A stretch of 64,000 nt of DNA from Notolepis coatsorum (GCA_963971535.1 OZ020588.1:122468387-122532386), one strand, 5' to 3'. Shown: positions 1-12,471, numbered from the stretch's first letter. A program made the numbers and translations. Notes: generated by a model from the sequence alone, not told the origin.

Positions 1-250
1 TTTGCAAATCTGGTATGTCATAAATGTATAGATGTAGCAGTACTGTCTATCTGTATGTCATGTATGTCCTGATGAATTGAAAATGGGGGACCCTGATACA
101 GTACAGCTCAATACATACAATTGTTAAAGGGATGCAGACCAGAGAAAGACTTTCGTCTTGTTTACATCAGGGTCCCCCATTTTCAATTCATGACTGAGCT
201 GTACTATACTGTACCCATTCTGCAATATGTTAATAAAGTGTTCAATCAAT
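1..250 (+). mobile_element. 3' end of LINE (family A, copy 1), internally inverted
   Basis: This is the 3' untranslated end of the same non-LTR retrotransposon seen at 24297-26626 and 44416-47541. It ends in a polyadenylation-like AATAAAG followed by an (ATCA)n tail near 228-256, which is how this family terminates. Unlike the other copies, the block between 98 and 165 is inverted and bounded by a 25-bp inverted pair (73-97 and 166-190). The coding part lies outside the window. Confidence 0.75.
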
Positions 251-1105
251 CAATCACTTGGCCCCAGAACCTGGATAAACACTTAGATTCCCAAAAGTAG
301 TGATAGACTGTAGCCTGTTGGTACCCAGGTCTGTTTGACATTTTGAACATAAAGGAGATATTGAACGGCCCATTTTGTTAGTTCTTTTTTTAATACGTTG
401 CTGCGAACTATTATTTCTAAAAAATATTGAACCACACAGACAGCAATCAGAATACTGGCATTTCCATAACGCTTTGCCACCGCGCATTCAGTCCACACTG
501 CAGCTTTCATCTCTACAGTATATTTTCAAAAACATGAGGAACAACTTTGCTTGAATTGTCTTTATTATGAAAACTAAAACAGGACGTTTGCATATTCTCA
601 ATGTTGCTGTCGACGTTGTCGCGTCGATGTGGGGACTTGCTTCTTCAAACCGTGTGGACAAAGTTTACAGACAAACGTTAGATTGTTTCCGTCTGAGTCA
701 GTACTGACTTTAACGTTAAACTATTTTAAATCCCCAAGCGCCGACATCTAGAGGTAGAGTTCTCTGAGTTAGTGCTGCTCTCGACCTGCTGCCGCGCAGC
801 TCTCGGCTTCTGCTCGCAGATTCAGCTGTTGTTGTGATGAGTCTGATGACGTAGCAGGGGGCGACAGGCGCGTTGCCAGATCGGTTGGTTTTCCACATAA
901 TTTTAAAGCCTGTTTACGGTGTGTTTTAACTGGGTTTTCGGCTGAAATACATATGAAATCTGGCACATCTTTGAACGCCGTTATAACAGAGTGCTGAGAA
1001 TGAACGCACTTTTGAACTCCGTTACACAGCGCTGAGAATGAACGCGTTCTCAATTACGTTCATTTAGCGGATAATCAGTACGTTCAGTTCACGTTCGCCC
1101 AAAAT
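251..1105. other. Unassigned interval
   Basis: No gene is recognised. A minus-strand open frame at 254-487 carries two cysteine pairs (CLCG and CSKC) that might be a zinc-binding remnant of a transposase, but I cannot name a family. The sequence from about 1000 has repeated GAACGC/GCGTTC words leading into the terminus described next. Confidence 0.3.
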
Positions 1106-1163
1106 ATGAACGCGTTCATGAACGATCGTTCATTGAACGCGTTCAGGTACATCACTGCCTCCC
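1055..1163 (-). repeat. hAT-type transposon terminus
   Basis: Read on the minus strand the segment starts CAGTGATGTACC and runs into alternating short palindromes of GAACGCGTTC and GAACGATCGTTC. A CAGTG start followed by dense subterminal palindromes is common at hAT ends. The opposite end was not located, so this may be a solitary or truncated terminus. Confidence 0.4.
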
Positions 1164-1589
1164 AGGTGTATCTATTTGTAATCAGCCCAGGTGTTTCCTG
1201 TCTCGTCATCCCATTGTCCATATGTGCTCTGTTCTCCCATGTGTGTGTGGCTGATCCTGTCTGTACAGTCCTGTCCATTGTTTGTTATACTTTTGATGTT
1301 ATCCCTGCACGTTTGAAAACCATGGTAATTATAATTAAACCCCTTTTTGTTACTTTGGCTACTGTTTCATATTATGTTTCATTGACAAGACAACGAGCAC
1401 TTTAGAATAGTCAATGGTAACGTATTATAGGCCAAATGGCTAAGCAGCAGAAACACTAAGAACAGAACATACATTGTAGGCTGATATAAATGATGTCTTC
1501 ATAGTTGTCACTGGGTGTTTACCTCTCCCAAAACAAAAATTTGGTAAATCCAAGACAAAGTTTTCAGCACCATGGAGAGTGCGGTGCGC

Positions 1590-1795
1590 CTTTTGAGGAA
1601 TTTATATTTCTTGCTAGACTGTGCTGCTTAGAGCCTTCTGACAAAGAGGATGTTTATAAACCTCTTGGCACGCCAGAGAGAAATTCACTTTAACTTGAAT
1701 ATTGCTCTTCACGAGACCCACTCTGCATCAATGTATCTGGTCTGTTCACGCAGCGGTCATGAGGGAGAGCTGCCTCTCCAGCTGAAGTGCAGTGC
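1590..1795 (-). pseudogene. Degraded hAT transposase C-terminal remnant
   Basis: The nucleotide sequence aligns by eye over about 200 bp with the hAT dimerisation-domain remnant at 23104-23330 on the same strand (shared blocks around GAGGAATCTATATTT, GAGCCTTCTGAC and GGTCATGAGGGAGA). The reading frame is broken by stops and indels here, so it is a relic. The identification rests on the better preserved copy. Confidence 0.45.
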
Positions 1796-2452
1796 GCCGG
1801 GCTGTAGTTACTCAAACTGCACAGCTTGCAGTAGCCAGCAGTTCTGTCTCTCTGCGCCTGACACTGGTGTGTAGACTACTGACAATTTTGAGAAATTCAC
1901 TATTCATAGTGTTCCCAGAGGGAGGGTGAAGATTGTGACATATTTGTGAACAGAGCACAAAGAGTACACAGGAATCTACACATGGAATTGTTTGTTTTGG
2001 CACCAGACCAACCAACTACATGAACGCTCAGAGGAGAGCTAATACATTCTAGTTCAACAGTAGGGACATGAAGAACACAGGTATGGAAATCCCTTCTAAC
2101 CCCCTCTGGCAAATCGCAACCTGATTATACCACAATACATACAGGTAGATTAATTTGCTCATGTTCATGAATGATTATCAGATTGATTTTATAAACTGGA
2201 ACAGCTCTCAAAGATTGACTAATGAAGTCAAACTAAAATCCCTATAAGGTAGGGTGACCATATTTTGATTTCCAAAAAAGAGGACATGCTGGCCCCAGCC
2301 TCGAGATACTTAATGATACTTTGCACAATCGAAGCAGGCATGGCCACGTTAATTTCACTATGTCTTGTGTATGTACTGTACTGTATGTGATGAATAAACC
2401 TCTTGAATCTTGAATCTCTACTCAAAGTTTACTCAAAGATGCCTTTATTGTT

Positions 2453-2990
2453 TTAACCTCTTAACATGCACCCGGAAAAGCGTCCATTTCTTTTTTTACT
2501 TGAACTTGAGGACTGCATAATTTTTTTGCAAAGCTTATCTTTATACGTTATGCTTAGCACACTCATAAGCCTGGTCTCTTTTGAAAGATAACATTCTGAA
2601 GTTACTAATGCAAAAAAGGAAAATCACTTTTAGTGCTAATGAAATAGAGTAGCATATAGGTCTGAACTTGAGTTTAACGTGAACTTGTGTACTCACATTT
2701 TTCTGTAGTGGTTGCAATATCCCAAATGTAACCACATAACATGCGCCCAGAAAAGTTAATTTTTTTTTTACTTGGACTTGAGGACTGCATACTTTTTTTG
2801 CAAAGCTTATCTTTATACTTTATGCTTATAGCACATGCATAAGCCTGGTCTCTTTTGAAAGATAACATTCTGAAGTTTCGTACACAATAAATAAAAATCA
2901 CTTTTAGTGCTAATGAGTAACATAGGGCTGAACATGAGTTGAACTCGTACTCACGTTTTTGTGTAGTAGTTGCAATATTCCAAAATAATA
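2453..2990. repeat. Two tandem ~270-bp units of a TTAA-associated repeat
   Basis: Two diverged copies run from about 2457 and about 2729. Each contains ACATGC(A/G)CCC(G/A)GAAAAG, AAGCTTATCTTTATAC and AAGCCTGGTCTCTTTTGAAAGATAACATTCTGAAG. An inverted relative is the TTAA-flanked element at 27975-28347. The first copy is preceded by TTAA and CCTCTTAA, suggesting a piggyBac-like origin. Confidence 0.6.
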
Positions 2991-3411
2991 TATATATTTT
3001 TTTAATAAACAGGAAAATACCGCAAATCCATAGCCTGAAGTCTTACGTGTGTTGTCGGGCCTTACAAATACATTTGATTTTGATTTGATTATCAATAAGG
3101 TGATATCTGGAACACACAAACACAAAAAATTGTATTGCCCGCACAGTGCAATACTCCAATTCAGCCATTGGGTGGGTGGCGCTGCTGAGCGGCCCTCACA
3201 GCGCGGCCGTCAGAGCGCGGCCTTGAGAGCGCCGCTGGCTCTGCGGCTCTGCAGCTGCATGCTTCTCCGGGAGTCCGGGGTGAGTGAATACTTTCCCCAA
3301 GGTGGTTGTCCTTCCGCGTTCGGTTTGCGCGGCCTGATTGGCCACTGACGCTTCTCTCAGCACCCAATCGCGTTGCACCTAGCTTTCAGTTCCACAGCCC
3401 AAGTCCTTCAG

Positions 3412-3660
3412 TTCCACAGCCCATTTCTTCGTATTGTTTTCATCTCTCTATATTAACGTAGCCCATTTCCTCGTATTGTTTTCATCTCTCTATATTAACG
3501 TAGCCCGTTTTCATCTCTCTATATTAACGTAGCCCATTTCCTCGTATTGTTTTCATCTCTCTATATTAACGTAGCCCATTTCCTCGTATTGTTTTCATCT
3601 CTCTATATTAACGTAGCCCATTTACTCGTATTGTTTTCATCTCTCTATATTAACGTAACA
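3412..3660. repeat. ~42-bp minisatellite inside the foldback element
   Basis: About six units contain CCCATTTCCTCGTATTG, TTTTCATCTCTCTATATTAACGTAG. One unit lacks the CCTCGTATTG part. Confidence 0.85.
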
Positions 3661-3705
3661 CGCTATTCATATCAATCGATATCACATCAATATAAATAAC
3701 GTATT

Positions 3706-3935
3706 GTTTTCAGTATATTGATGCACGGCGGTAGCAGTATATTGATGCACGGTGGTAGTAGTTAGTGCATTGATGTGCTAGTTAGTTAGTATATTGATGC
3801 ACGGCGGTAGCGAGTTACAGTATATTGATGCACGGCGGTAGTAGTTAGTGCATTGATGTGCTAGTTAGTTAGTATATTGATGCACGGCAGTAGCGAGTTA
3901 GTTGATAGTTAGTAGTATATTGATGCAGGTAGGTA
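3706..3935. repeat. Second minisatellite inside the foldback element
   Basis: Alternating units contain GTATATTGATGCACGGCGG and TTAGTGCATTGATGTGC, separated by GTTAGTTA spacers, in a higher-order pattern. Confidence 0.8.
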
Positions 3936-4544
3936 GCTGATGCAGCAGGACTTGTGGAACTGAGAAGTTCTGAAAGTTAGGAGCGAGCGTTAGGAGTAAC
4001 GCGATTGGGCGCTGAGAGAAGTGTCAGTGGCCAATCAGGCCGCGTAAACCGAACGCGGAAGGACAACCACCTTGGGGAAAGTATTCATGCGTCCGGGGTG
4101 ATAATCTGGCGTGCCGCATAAAAAGTCGCACACCTGACATATCGGCATGTAACTCGAGAACCGAGGCACGGATTTTGGCGAATGCCGCTTTAATTCTGTA
4201 ATTTATATGTTCGGCGAAAAATGCAGTCCCGAGCCTTCAGATGCTCGCAAAGAGCCGTGAAACTGAAACTGAAAAACAATGAAACCTGGACATTTCCATG
4301 AATTTATAACACCCCCCCCCCCCCCCCCCCCGGATGCCCCGGACAGAGCGTGAAAAGAGGACATGTCCGGGCAAAAGAGGACGTTTGGTCACCCTATATA
4401 AGGGATTGTGTAACAATGCACCCACATACATTGGATTTGTACTGTACATACCGTACCGTTTTTTATTTATTTATTATCATCATTGTTGTTGTTGTTGTTG
4501 TTGTTAGGGTTATTCACATGGTGGAGCTGGCCAGTACTACACAG

Positions 4545-4740
4545 CAGTGTTGTAGTCGAGTCACTAAATATCGAGTCTCCAGTGTCCGAGTCCGAGTCCA
4601 AGTCTGAGTCATCAAAGAAGAGCCTGAGTCGAGTCAGAGTCCAGTCCCCATTACCCTAGTCTGAGTCTGAGTCATCAAAGTTGAGTCCACTCCACTCTGG
4701 CAGTCAAAGAGCTGACATACAAATAAAAAAGGTAGGCCTA
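4545..4740. repeat. hAT-like terminus (CAGTGTTGTAGTCGAGTC)
   Basis: CAGTGTTGTAGTCGAGTCAC followed by many GAGTC/GAGTCC words is a terminal and subterminal pattern seen in fish hAT elements. Only one end was found. A short (TTG)n run precedes it at 4483-4506. Confidence 0.4.
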
Positions 4741-4789
4741 CATTAAATATAAATGACACAAAGGTCACGATTTCAAAGCGAGTTTATTT

Positions 4790-4935
4790 ACTTTGTGACT
4801 GCTGCAAGTTGGCACCTTGCATGGTTGCCTCCTCCATCGGTGTGTGAATGGGTGAATGTGAGACATAAGTTGGGAAGCACTTTGGATAAAAGCACTATAT
4901 ACTGTAAATGCAGTCCAAAAGCAGTCCATTGTGCT
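4790..4935 (+). repeat. 3' part of a SINE-like fish repeat
   Basis: GTGTGTGAATGGGTGAATG, AAGCACTTTGGATAAAAG and CTATATACTGTAAATGCAGTCC match the tail of the SINE-like repeat at 26930-27155. The tRNA-like head is missing. Confidence 0.5.
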
Positions 4936-5760
4936 ATGGTGGACTGATCACTCGTGGGCTGATCAGAGGTAATGGACAACATGCATAATTTCAGACCTCT
5001 TGAGGGATGACGGCCGTTAGGGGCGAGGGGTCATATGGATTATACAGTACCTACTTCTGTATTTGCAGTTGTTGTTGTTGCTAAACCACTTCGAGTGTCA
5101 CTCATGAGAAATTGCAATAAATGCTGTCCAATTACTGCACAACCACTTGTGTTGTTTTGTCCTCAGACAATGTTAGCTGCCAAATACTAAAAATAAAAGG
5201 CTAAACTCTACATAGTAGGTTTCGAATAGTCACTGACAATATAGCCATACCCCCATATTTTAAGTTCTCCCTCTCTTTTCCTCACTTGGCATCTGCCGCT
5301 AATCCTCTCGGGCCGGAGACCCGCTTTCATCCCTGACTCAATTGAGATTAATTCAATTTTTCACTTGTAATATTTTCCTCCCCTTCAGCGAATGTGGATA
5401 ATAGCTCGGCAGTTGGTCTCTTCGGCAGAGCCAAATTGATTCTGCATGCAGCATGATACTTCCTGTGTTTACTGTGTATCACGGGACAACAGTGTTATCG
5501 TTGTGGACCAGATAGGATGTGGGGATAGGGTTGGAGATAGAGTTGGAGATGACTTCCCCAGCAGACTCCGAAGGTTTGGCCCTCTGCCTCCTGTTCAAAA
5601 TCTCATCTGTGTGTTACTCTGTGTACACAGCTCCCGTACTGTGTGTGTGGAGGGTGTTGTGGGGTGATGTGCCACAGGGCAACGAATTATCTCTCTCTCT
5701 CTTTCGCTCGCTCGCTCTCTCGCATTTAAATGGTGAAAAGTCAAATGATGGATCTCCCTC
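4936..5760. other. Unassigned interval
   Basis: No domain or repeat family is recognised. Open frames at 5446-5764 are short, and two frames overlap without a recognisable motif, so I do not call a gene. Confidence 0.3.
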
Positions 5761-5764
5761 TTAA

Positions 5765-7900
5765 GCCTGGAGCCTATTTTCTGAAAATCCGCCTAAAATA
5801 CATACAGCGAATGTATTCCCAGTGTCAGAAATATTGTGTCTATTACTAGGCTTGCTTAAATTGTGATGAAACAAAACATAAGACATAAAAAAAAACTGCC
5901 ACTGAGCTCGTTCAGTACCATCTTGAGATCACATGTACAAAAAATCTAAGGAAATTAATAAAGGGAAACAGAAGGTTTTGTAGATACAGTACTGATTTCT
6001 GCCATCCGGACCCATGCAATTTGAAATATTATTATACAATATAGAATATGAGGCCTATAAATGACCTTATTATAGCCAACTTGCACATCTATGGATCGGG
6101 CGAAATCTACTGTTTCCAATGGCCGAGTTCAATTTGGATTTAGTATCACCAGGCGTGCGTGAAGAACCGAGAATGAAATCTACTGTGACAGGTCCGCCAT
6201 TTTGAATCTGTTTGCAACGCCGATTGTTGCTAAATGTTCATAGAAGGTAGACACACTAACTGTGCTGCTCCAAACTATGCCAATAACGTTCAGTTTTGTG
6301 GTATATAATCCCGAGAAATAAGATAAATAAATAAATAATAATCAGGAAGTCATTTGATTCCAGAAAGCTGGAGAACTCGTCCCTAGGAGATGTAGTTTTT
6401 CGAAATTTCAACGCTCAATGAAAGCCCCGTCTTTCCTTCATCATAATGACTACAGCAAAATGGCCGCTCAGATTTATTTCCGGTCATAATTCACGATCTA
6501 TTGAATACAATTTCTAAACTCATATTTCATTAATAACACTTGAACTTATTGGTAAACAAACGTATTGCTGAAAATATACACTATGACTGCTGTTGTGACA
6601 TGGTTGGGATGTTTATTATATTATAAATTATTATACATTATGTCATACAGTCAGATTGATTGATCATTTTGGGACCGGTACCGGACCCGTCGGGCTTAAG
6701 AGGTTAAGCACCGGGCCGAAATGTATTTCACGTCACAAATAGATCAATACAGTCCATATTAAGTGATGTTGTGTTTATTTTTCAAATGTAGCCAAGAGTA
6801 AAGACCCTAACCATCAAAACAGCAGTCAAAGTGTATATTTTCAACACTACTATTCGTTTACCAATGATGTGTTTTAGCAAAATATGAGCTTATAAAAATC
6901 TCTGCACATTGCACCAGAAAACTGACAATTTAGACATGAGGACAGGAAGCCGTCATGAAATCGTTGTAGTCCTAAGAAAGAGGAGACCTGCCGCTTTTGA
7001 TGGACATCTAAATAAAAATAAAAAAAAACTACACTAGCCAGCTCACAGCAGCCACAGACAAACAACGTGTTATTATAAATATTGATGTGAAAATTGTGTT
7101 TATATGAATGAATGAATGAATGAATGAATGAATGAATGAATGATTTTATTTCGGTCTTATTTTACAAAGCATAGTAGTAGAACTTAAATATATTTAAAAT
7201 GGCCGAAAAGATGTAGGCTGAAGCCGAGGCTTATAATTTTCAACAATCTCAACAAACCTCAACGTTATGCCATAAAATGCAACGTTTACCTTTCTGTGAA
7301 CGTCTAGGAAAAACGTGTCTAAATCCGGTAAAAATGGCAGAGCTATGGACATTATACAAAAGTAACTGTGCTATAGTTTTCATTCACAGTCTTTTCTGCC
7401 CTGTACCGGGCGCATGGTGGTACTAAATCCAGATTTTGGTCGGTCCATATATGTATGACTTGGCCATAATAAGGTCATTTATAGGCCTGATATTCTATAT
7501 TCTATATTCATATTTCAAATTGCATGTGTCCGGATTGCAAAATGCAGTACTTTATCTACAAAAAACCCTGTAAATCATCTGCCCTTTGTTAATTTGCTTC
7601 GATTTTCTGTACAATTGATCTCAAGAAGTTGCTGCATGAGCTCAGTTTTTCACTTTTGGTGAATGATAGCATGGTGTTATTCACCATCAAATATGGAGAA
7701 CAAAAATCATTTGAATGTATATTCTCCTTTGGTTCATTACAATTTACTCAAGCATAGTAACAGACACAATATTTCTGACACTGGGAATACATTCCCCATA
7801 GATGTCCCTAGATACCAAGAACATGTGAATGGACCTTGTAGAAGTGGAGCAATCTTCCATTTATTTATGTATTTAGGCGGATTTTCTGAAAATATGGAGG
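5765..7900. mobile_element. TTAA-flanked element with 300-430-bp inverted repeats (Kolobok/piggyBac-like, non-autonomous)
   Basis: TTAA sits at 5761-5764 and 7901-7904. The outer ends share TATTTTCTGAAAATCCGCC in inverted orientation. Inverted similarity extends through about 5765-6077 on the left and about 7468-7900 on the right, with an extra block in the right arm. No intact ORF lies inside. A second, rearranged copy is at about 38345-39495. TTAA duplications are used by piggyBac and Kolobok transposons. Without a transposase I cannot choose between them. Confidence 0.85.
7105..7143. repeat. (GAAT)n microsatellite
   Basis: About nine tandem ATGA/GAAT units inside the TTAA element. Confidence 0.95.
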
Positions 7901-7985
7901 TTAAACTGATATTTACAGTAATCTTCTCTCTCTCCGTGTCTTGAGGACCCACCCACCACATCCTCTCTCTGTCTGTCTTTATTTT

Positions 7986-8166
<181 letters not shown>

Positions 8167-9744
8167 GCATTTATGCAAATTCGAGGAGATTGATTACCAA
8201 TGGGAAATCAAATGAGGGACAGCGTAACACCATGAGGGTTCGAGATTTGATGGAGTAGCAAACAACAGAGACCAAGACAAGTGTGCCTGCATAAAAGTCT
8301 GGTTCTTGTCAAAAAAATCAGTTTCCCTCAGAAACTACTCCATTATGGGCTACTCGCTCAAACGTTAACATATTGCGGAAAATAGATTGGTGATTCAGGG
8401 ACAAGAAGAAAAACGACCAGAAAGGGATCCTGAATATCAGTTTTTTGAGCTGTAAGAAGCATCATCGAAAAAGTGCCCAATTGGAGCCCATTTATCATGA
8501 CCAGGCTCAATGTTCCTTCCCGCAACTACATAGAAAATGAATGTGATTTCCTCTAATGCATTGCAGTGGCATTACGACTAACGCTAAAACAATTTGGAAC
8601 CTCTTTTCTCCCAGTCGCTTTGATCAGACAGAATGTTGGAATGGCTCATCATGACCGCCACCGGACTATTCAACCGCGGTGCTTTCTGGGTCTTGTGCAC
8701 CAAACTGACACTGCTCTCTGTTCAGAGTGCAGGGACAGAGTTAGTGAACTAGCAGTGTGATGAAGGGATCAGAGACAGGAAGGGGGACGTAAAGGGGAAT
8801 GGAGAAGAAGACATTCTGCGATCCTATCTCCCCATGAGCTTCTCAATAATGTAGGGGAACAAGACAGAAGGATAGCATGGTAAATTAGATGCATCGTAAG
8901 ACATTTAGTCTAGGCATTTTACCCAAAAATGTGGGTCAACCTCAAACAAATTGCAACAAAAAACAAACTGTGTTCTGAATGAGAGAAAAAAATCCTGAAG
9001 TTTTGAAAATCGCCTAAATAGGATCCTTTTTAGCCATTATGTCGATGCCCGTACAAACTTACATTGTGCATGCTAGATTTGACCATGCTGTTTCCCCCCC
9101 CCCCAAAGATTATAATAAAAAACATACAGTGTCAGTGATGAGAATGTATTATGTGATCACATCATCACATTGCTTCTCATTGTAAGCAATGGAGAGAATA
9201 ACTGAACAACTGATGATCAAACAAACCAATTAACTATTTGAGACCCACATACAGTAGACATTATTGTTACAATATTATTTGGATGTCAGTTACACTCCAT
9301 ATCCATCTTCAGTCTGATATTGCCTCCACTCTAACCCATTTCCGTGGGGATGATTTTCCCCAACCAATCACTAGAGACCAATGTATCTGCCTGAATCTAA
9401 CAAGTAAGTCAACAATGATGTGTATCCATGCCGACATATTATGTAACCAAGATTTTATGGAGCGGAGCAAAGTAAAAATAAACTGGGTGATGTTGAGAAG
9501 ACATGCATGTAAAATAAATGCGTTAATCAAGGTCATTGCAAATTCAAGAATATTATTCAGCAGCCCACATGCCTAAGAGAGTGAATTTTTGTTGTTTAGA
9601 TGTCGGGGTTCATTTCAACTCAACTCAGCATCTCGTAGCAGTACGACAGAGGTAAACACACAAATAACCCAACTTGTTATACTTAAGTTACAGTATGTTA
9701 GCATAGTCCCCATCCTCTCATGTCATTGATTAGAGGATGGGTGG
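8167..9744. other. Unassigned interval
   Basis: No recognisable gene, RNA or repeat family. Short open frames at 8566-8760 and 9238-9576 lack motifs and codon-like structure that I can support. Confidence 0.3.
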
Positions 9745-9870
<126 letters not shown>

Positions 9871-10295
9871 TTATTCAGTCATCATCTCACACAATACAAT
9901 CTACACCATCATTTAACAATATGATTTTACAGTGACTGAAAAGGTACAGACAGAAGCATAATGCTTATATATGCCTGTCCTATATTCTTAACAAAAATTA
10001 AGACTCCAAAACAGTATTCTAAAAGAAAATAGCAAAAAAAACAGTATTATTCACCCTTGTAGTTTTCAAAAATAGCTTTACAAACCATTTTCTTAAAAAA
10101 CAAAAGCGAATGACTCATTCTTAACATATCAGCATTGTTCCACAAGTTAACGCCAATAATAGAAATACACCTCCTTTTAATCACTTTCTTAGCTTTTTGA
10201 ACAGTAAATAAAAAAAAACGTTGCTTTAGTGCTGTATATTATTTGCATAGTTTTATAATAAACCAAATCATTAAATTTCATAATATGAGACTTTC

Positions 10296-11216
10296 TGTTA
10301 AGGTTTGAAACCGACCCCAAACGCAAACGGCACAGAGAGAGTTGTTTCAGGGTTAGCCAAAATCAAGGGCGTGTTTATTTACTGAGTAACAAGAATGAAT
10401 TAGGTGGTGAACAGAACAAACTGGGAAACAGGCATGTGAGGAATGTTTGCTGCTCTGCAGCTTCTCCCAGAAGGTGATGTTGTGGAATTTGTCCGTGACG
10501 TCTGAGCCGCTCTGCAGATCCTCCCAGCATATGCTCCAGATGGAGGCGGAGAGGGAGAGAGAGATCCTGAGTTAGCTCAGTGCACAATTGAAACTGACAG
10601 GTGACTGGTGAGGTGAATTGTCCAAACAAATAATCCAAGTGACAGATCTTCGGTGTGAAACACACAGTGAGCAGTGTCCAGAGTGAAAACAATTAGGTAA
10701 TCCAAACGTGTAATTCCAATAGACAAAAAGGTGAGAACAGTATGAACAAAAACGGGATCTCTTCGGTGCTTTAAAAACACACAAAAACGATAGATCCAAA
10801 AGACTGTTTACAAAAACTCACCAGAGCGCAACGCGTAAAGCGGGCAGATCAAACGAGGCGGCCGCTTCGTAACGGGGAAGCAGGTTCTCCAAACGGAATA
10901 TTTCTCGAGAGTCCTGGGGAGCAACAGAACAGGGAAAGCAGCGACGGGAAGGAACAGGCAAATGCAGGGAATGTTTCAAAACGATCCAACGTCAATATTA
11001 GGGAGATCAGGGTATTTAAAGCCACGGGGCGCTTAATGACAAGCTGTGACAGCTGCGGGATGAAATTGATCATTGCTCCAGAAGCGTGTGGTTGGGAGAG
11101 AGCACCAATCAAACGGCATCTTACAGGATAGAAGCGTGAGGCGCGGAATGCAATTAATTTAACAAAATACCTTAAAGGAACAGAGCGAGTGGGTGGGCAG
11201 CGGACAAAACCTCACA
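10296..11216 (-). repeat. 3' LTR of the gypsy element
   Basis: Begins TGTTAAGGTTTG and ends CAAAACCTCACA on the plus strand. Immediately inside it (11217-11230) is a C-rich run, G-rich on the element's sense strand, which is the polypurine tract position. Confidence 0.95.
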
Positions 11217-11265
11217 GTACCCCCCCCCTCCACGGGAGCCACCCGGCGACCAGGCCGACCCGGCT

Positions 11266-12462
11266 GCGTGAATATTAAAGGCAACCAACTTGTGTTCAGC
11301 TTTTCGTTCAGCGTTTCTCTGATTGGCCACACGGCCAATCAATCAATCCACTAGCACACGCCCTTGCGGCGCGGCAGAAGCGCTGGTCGAACCAGCGGTG
11401 TTCTGTTGTGTGACTGTACTACAGCGGTGTTCTGTTGTGTGACTGTACTAAACTCTTCCACCACATGACCGACATTTGACATACAGTACACCTCCTATCT
11501 ATGTTGGGATTATGTTTGGTCATGACAAAACAATAAAAATCGCTACTGTTAGTAATGCTGCCACCACCCACTTCAATGACAGAGCTCTCATATTTGCGAA
11601 TGCATAAACTATATCTTAAATTATGGCGATGTGTCTAATATGGCTGTCGCGAAGTCATTGATAAGCGACAGCCATATTAGACACATAGCCATAATTTAAG
11701 ATATAGTTTATGCATTCGCAAAATATGAGAGCGCGCCGCTGTCATTGAAGGGCTTCCTACAACAGAGCACCGCCGCTGCTGCTGCTGAAGCTGTATCAAG
11801 CCGGCGGCGGCGCACGAAAGCCAGGGATAAACCACTGCATCGCCCCGCTGACGCTTCAGGCTCAGCAGCCTCCACGGGCGAAATAACATATAACGTTACA
11901 GTTCCACACTGATGTACAGTGAGTGTCTAATATGGCTGTCGCGAAGTCATGCCTCTCCCTCTGACAATATCATAATGATGTGTTTTCTATATTATATCCA
12001 CAATCATTCATCTAAAAAATTGTATGGGCTTTGATTAAACATGTAACCTACACCTACTGTAACTTACTGTACCTCTGCTTCCTACAGCACAGCAGGTAAT
12101 GGCGTTAATCAATGGAACGCGAAACATAATAACGTTACGCTTTCTAGTTCAGCACATTTCATAACTGTATGGGCTTTGTTTATACACGAGTGAATCTGGT
12201 AGTTGGTTGTTAAAAACGCGAAACATAATAACGTTACGCTTTCTAGTTCAGCGCATTTCATAGCGCTCCACTGCTACCGCAGCCCAACACAAGTGCGTTG
12301 GAACAGCAGCCACAAGTTGGTTGCCCGCGCTGCCGCTCGCGCGCGCTCCTTGGATTTCATTTGGGACGTGGGATGACTGCGCTTGCCTGCGCGTGGGGGA
12401 GGGGGGGGCGCGGCCAATCAGAGAAAAGCCGAACACAAGTTGGTTGCCTTTAATATTCACGC
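11266..12462. mobile_element. Mutator-like non-autonomous element inside the gypsy 3' region
   Basis: Terminal inverted repeats of about 38 bp (11266-11303 and 12425-12462), starting GCGTGAATATTAAAGG, differ by one base. They are flanked by a 9-bp direct repeat GACCCGGCT at 11257-11265 and 12463-12471. A 9-bp duplication is typical of Mutator-like elements. It inserted in the last codons of the gypsy pol gene, so the pol frame now runs into the element. No transposase is present. The body contains a large hairpin (11584-11732) and repeated blocks such as GTGTCTAATATGGCTGTCGC, GCGAAACATAATAACGTTAC. Confidence 0.8.
11584..11732. repeat. 67-bp-arm hairpin within the Mutator-like element
   Basis: Arms 11584-11650 and 11665-11732 are near-perfect inverted copies around a 14-base loop. 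The inner word GTGTCTAATATGGCTGTCGC recurs once more at about 11924-11943. Confidence 0.9.
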
Positions 12463-12471
12463 GACCCGGCT

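Larger units (their letters stand above)
3284..4090. mobile_element. Foldback element with ~95-bp inverted repeats and internal minisatellites
   Basis: The left arm 3284-3378 and right arm 3996-4090 are inverted copies with only a few mismatches. Both carry TGAATACTTTCCCC at the outer end. An 11-bp direct repeat GTCCGGGGTGA flanks it at 3273-3283 and 4091-4101, fitting a target-site duplication. The interior consists of two minisatellite blocks and has no coding capacity. Confidence 0.85.
2250..4396. mobile_element. Non-autonomous hAT-like element, TIR TAGGGTGACCA
   Basis: It begins TAGGGTGACCA and ends TGGTCACCCTA. It is flanked by a 7-bp direct repeat TATAAGG at 2243-2249 and 4397-4403. 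Subterminal AAGAGGACATG words occur at both ends. A C-rich run lies at 4311-4331. No transposase is encoded. The body has been filled by other repeats, including a tandem duplication at 2453-2990 and the foldback element at 3284-4090. The 7-bp rather than 8-bp duplication leaves the superfamily somewhat open. Confidence 0.7.
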
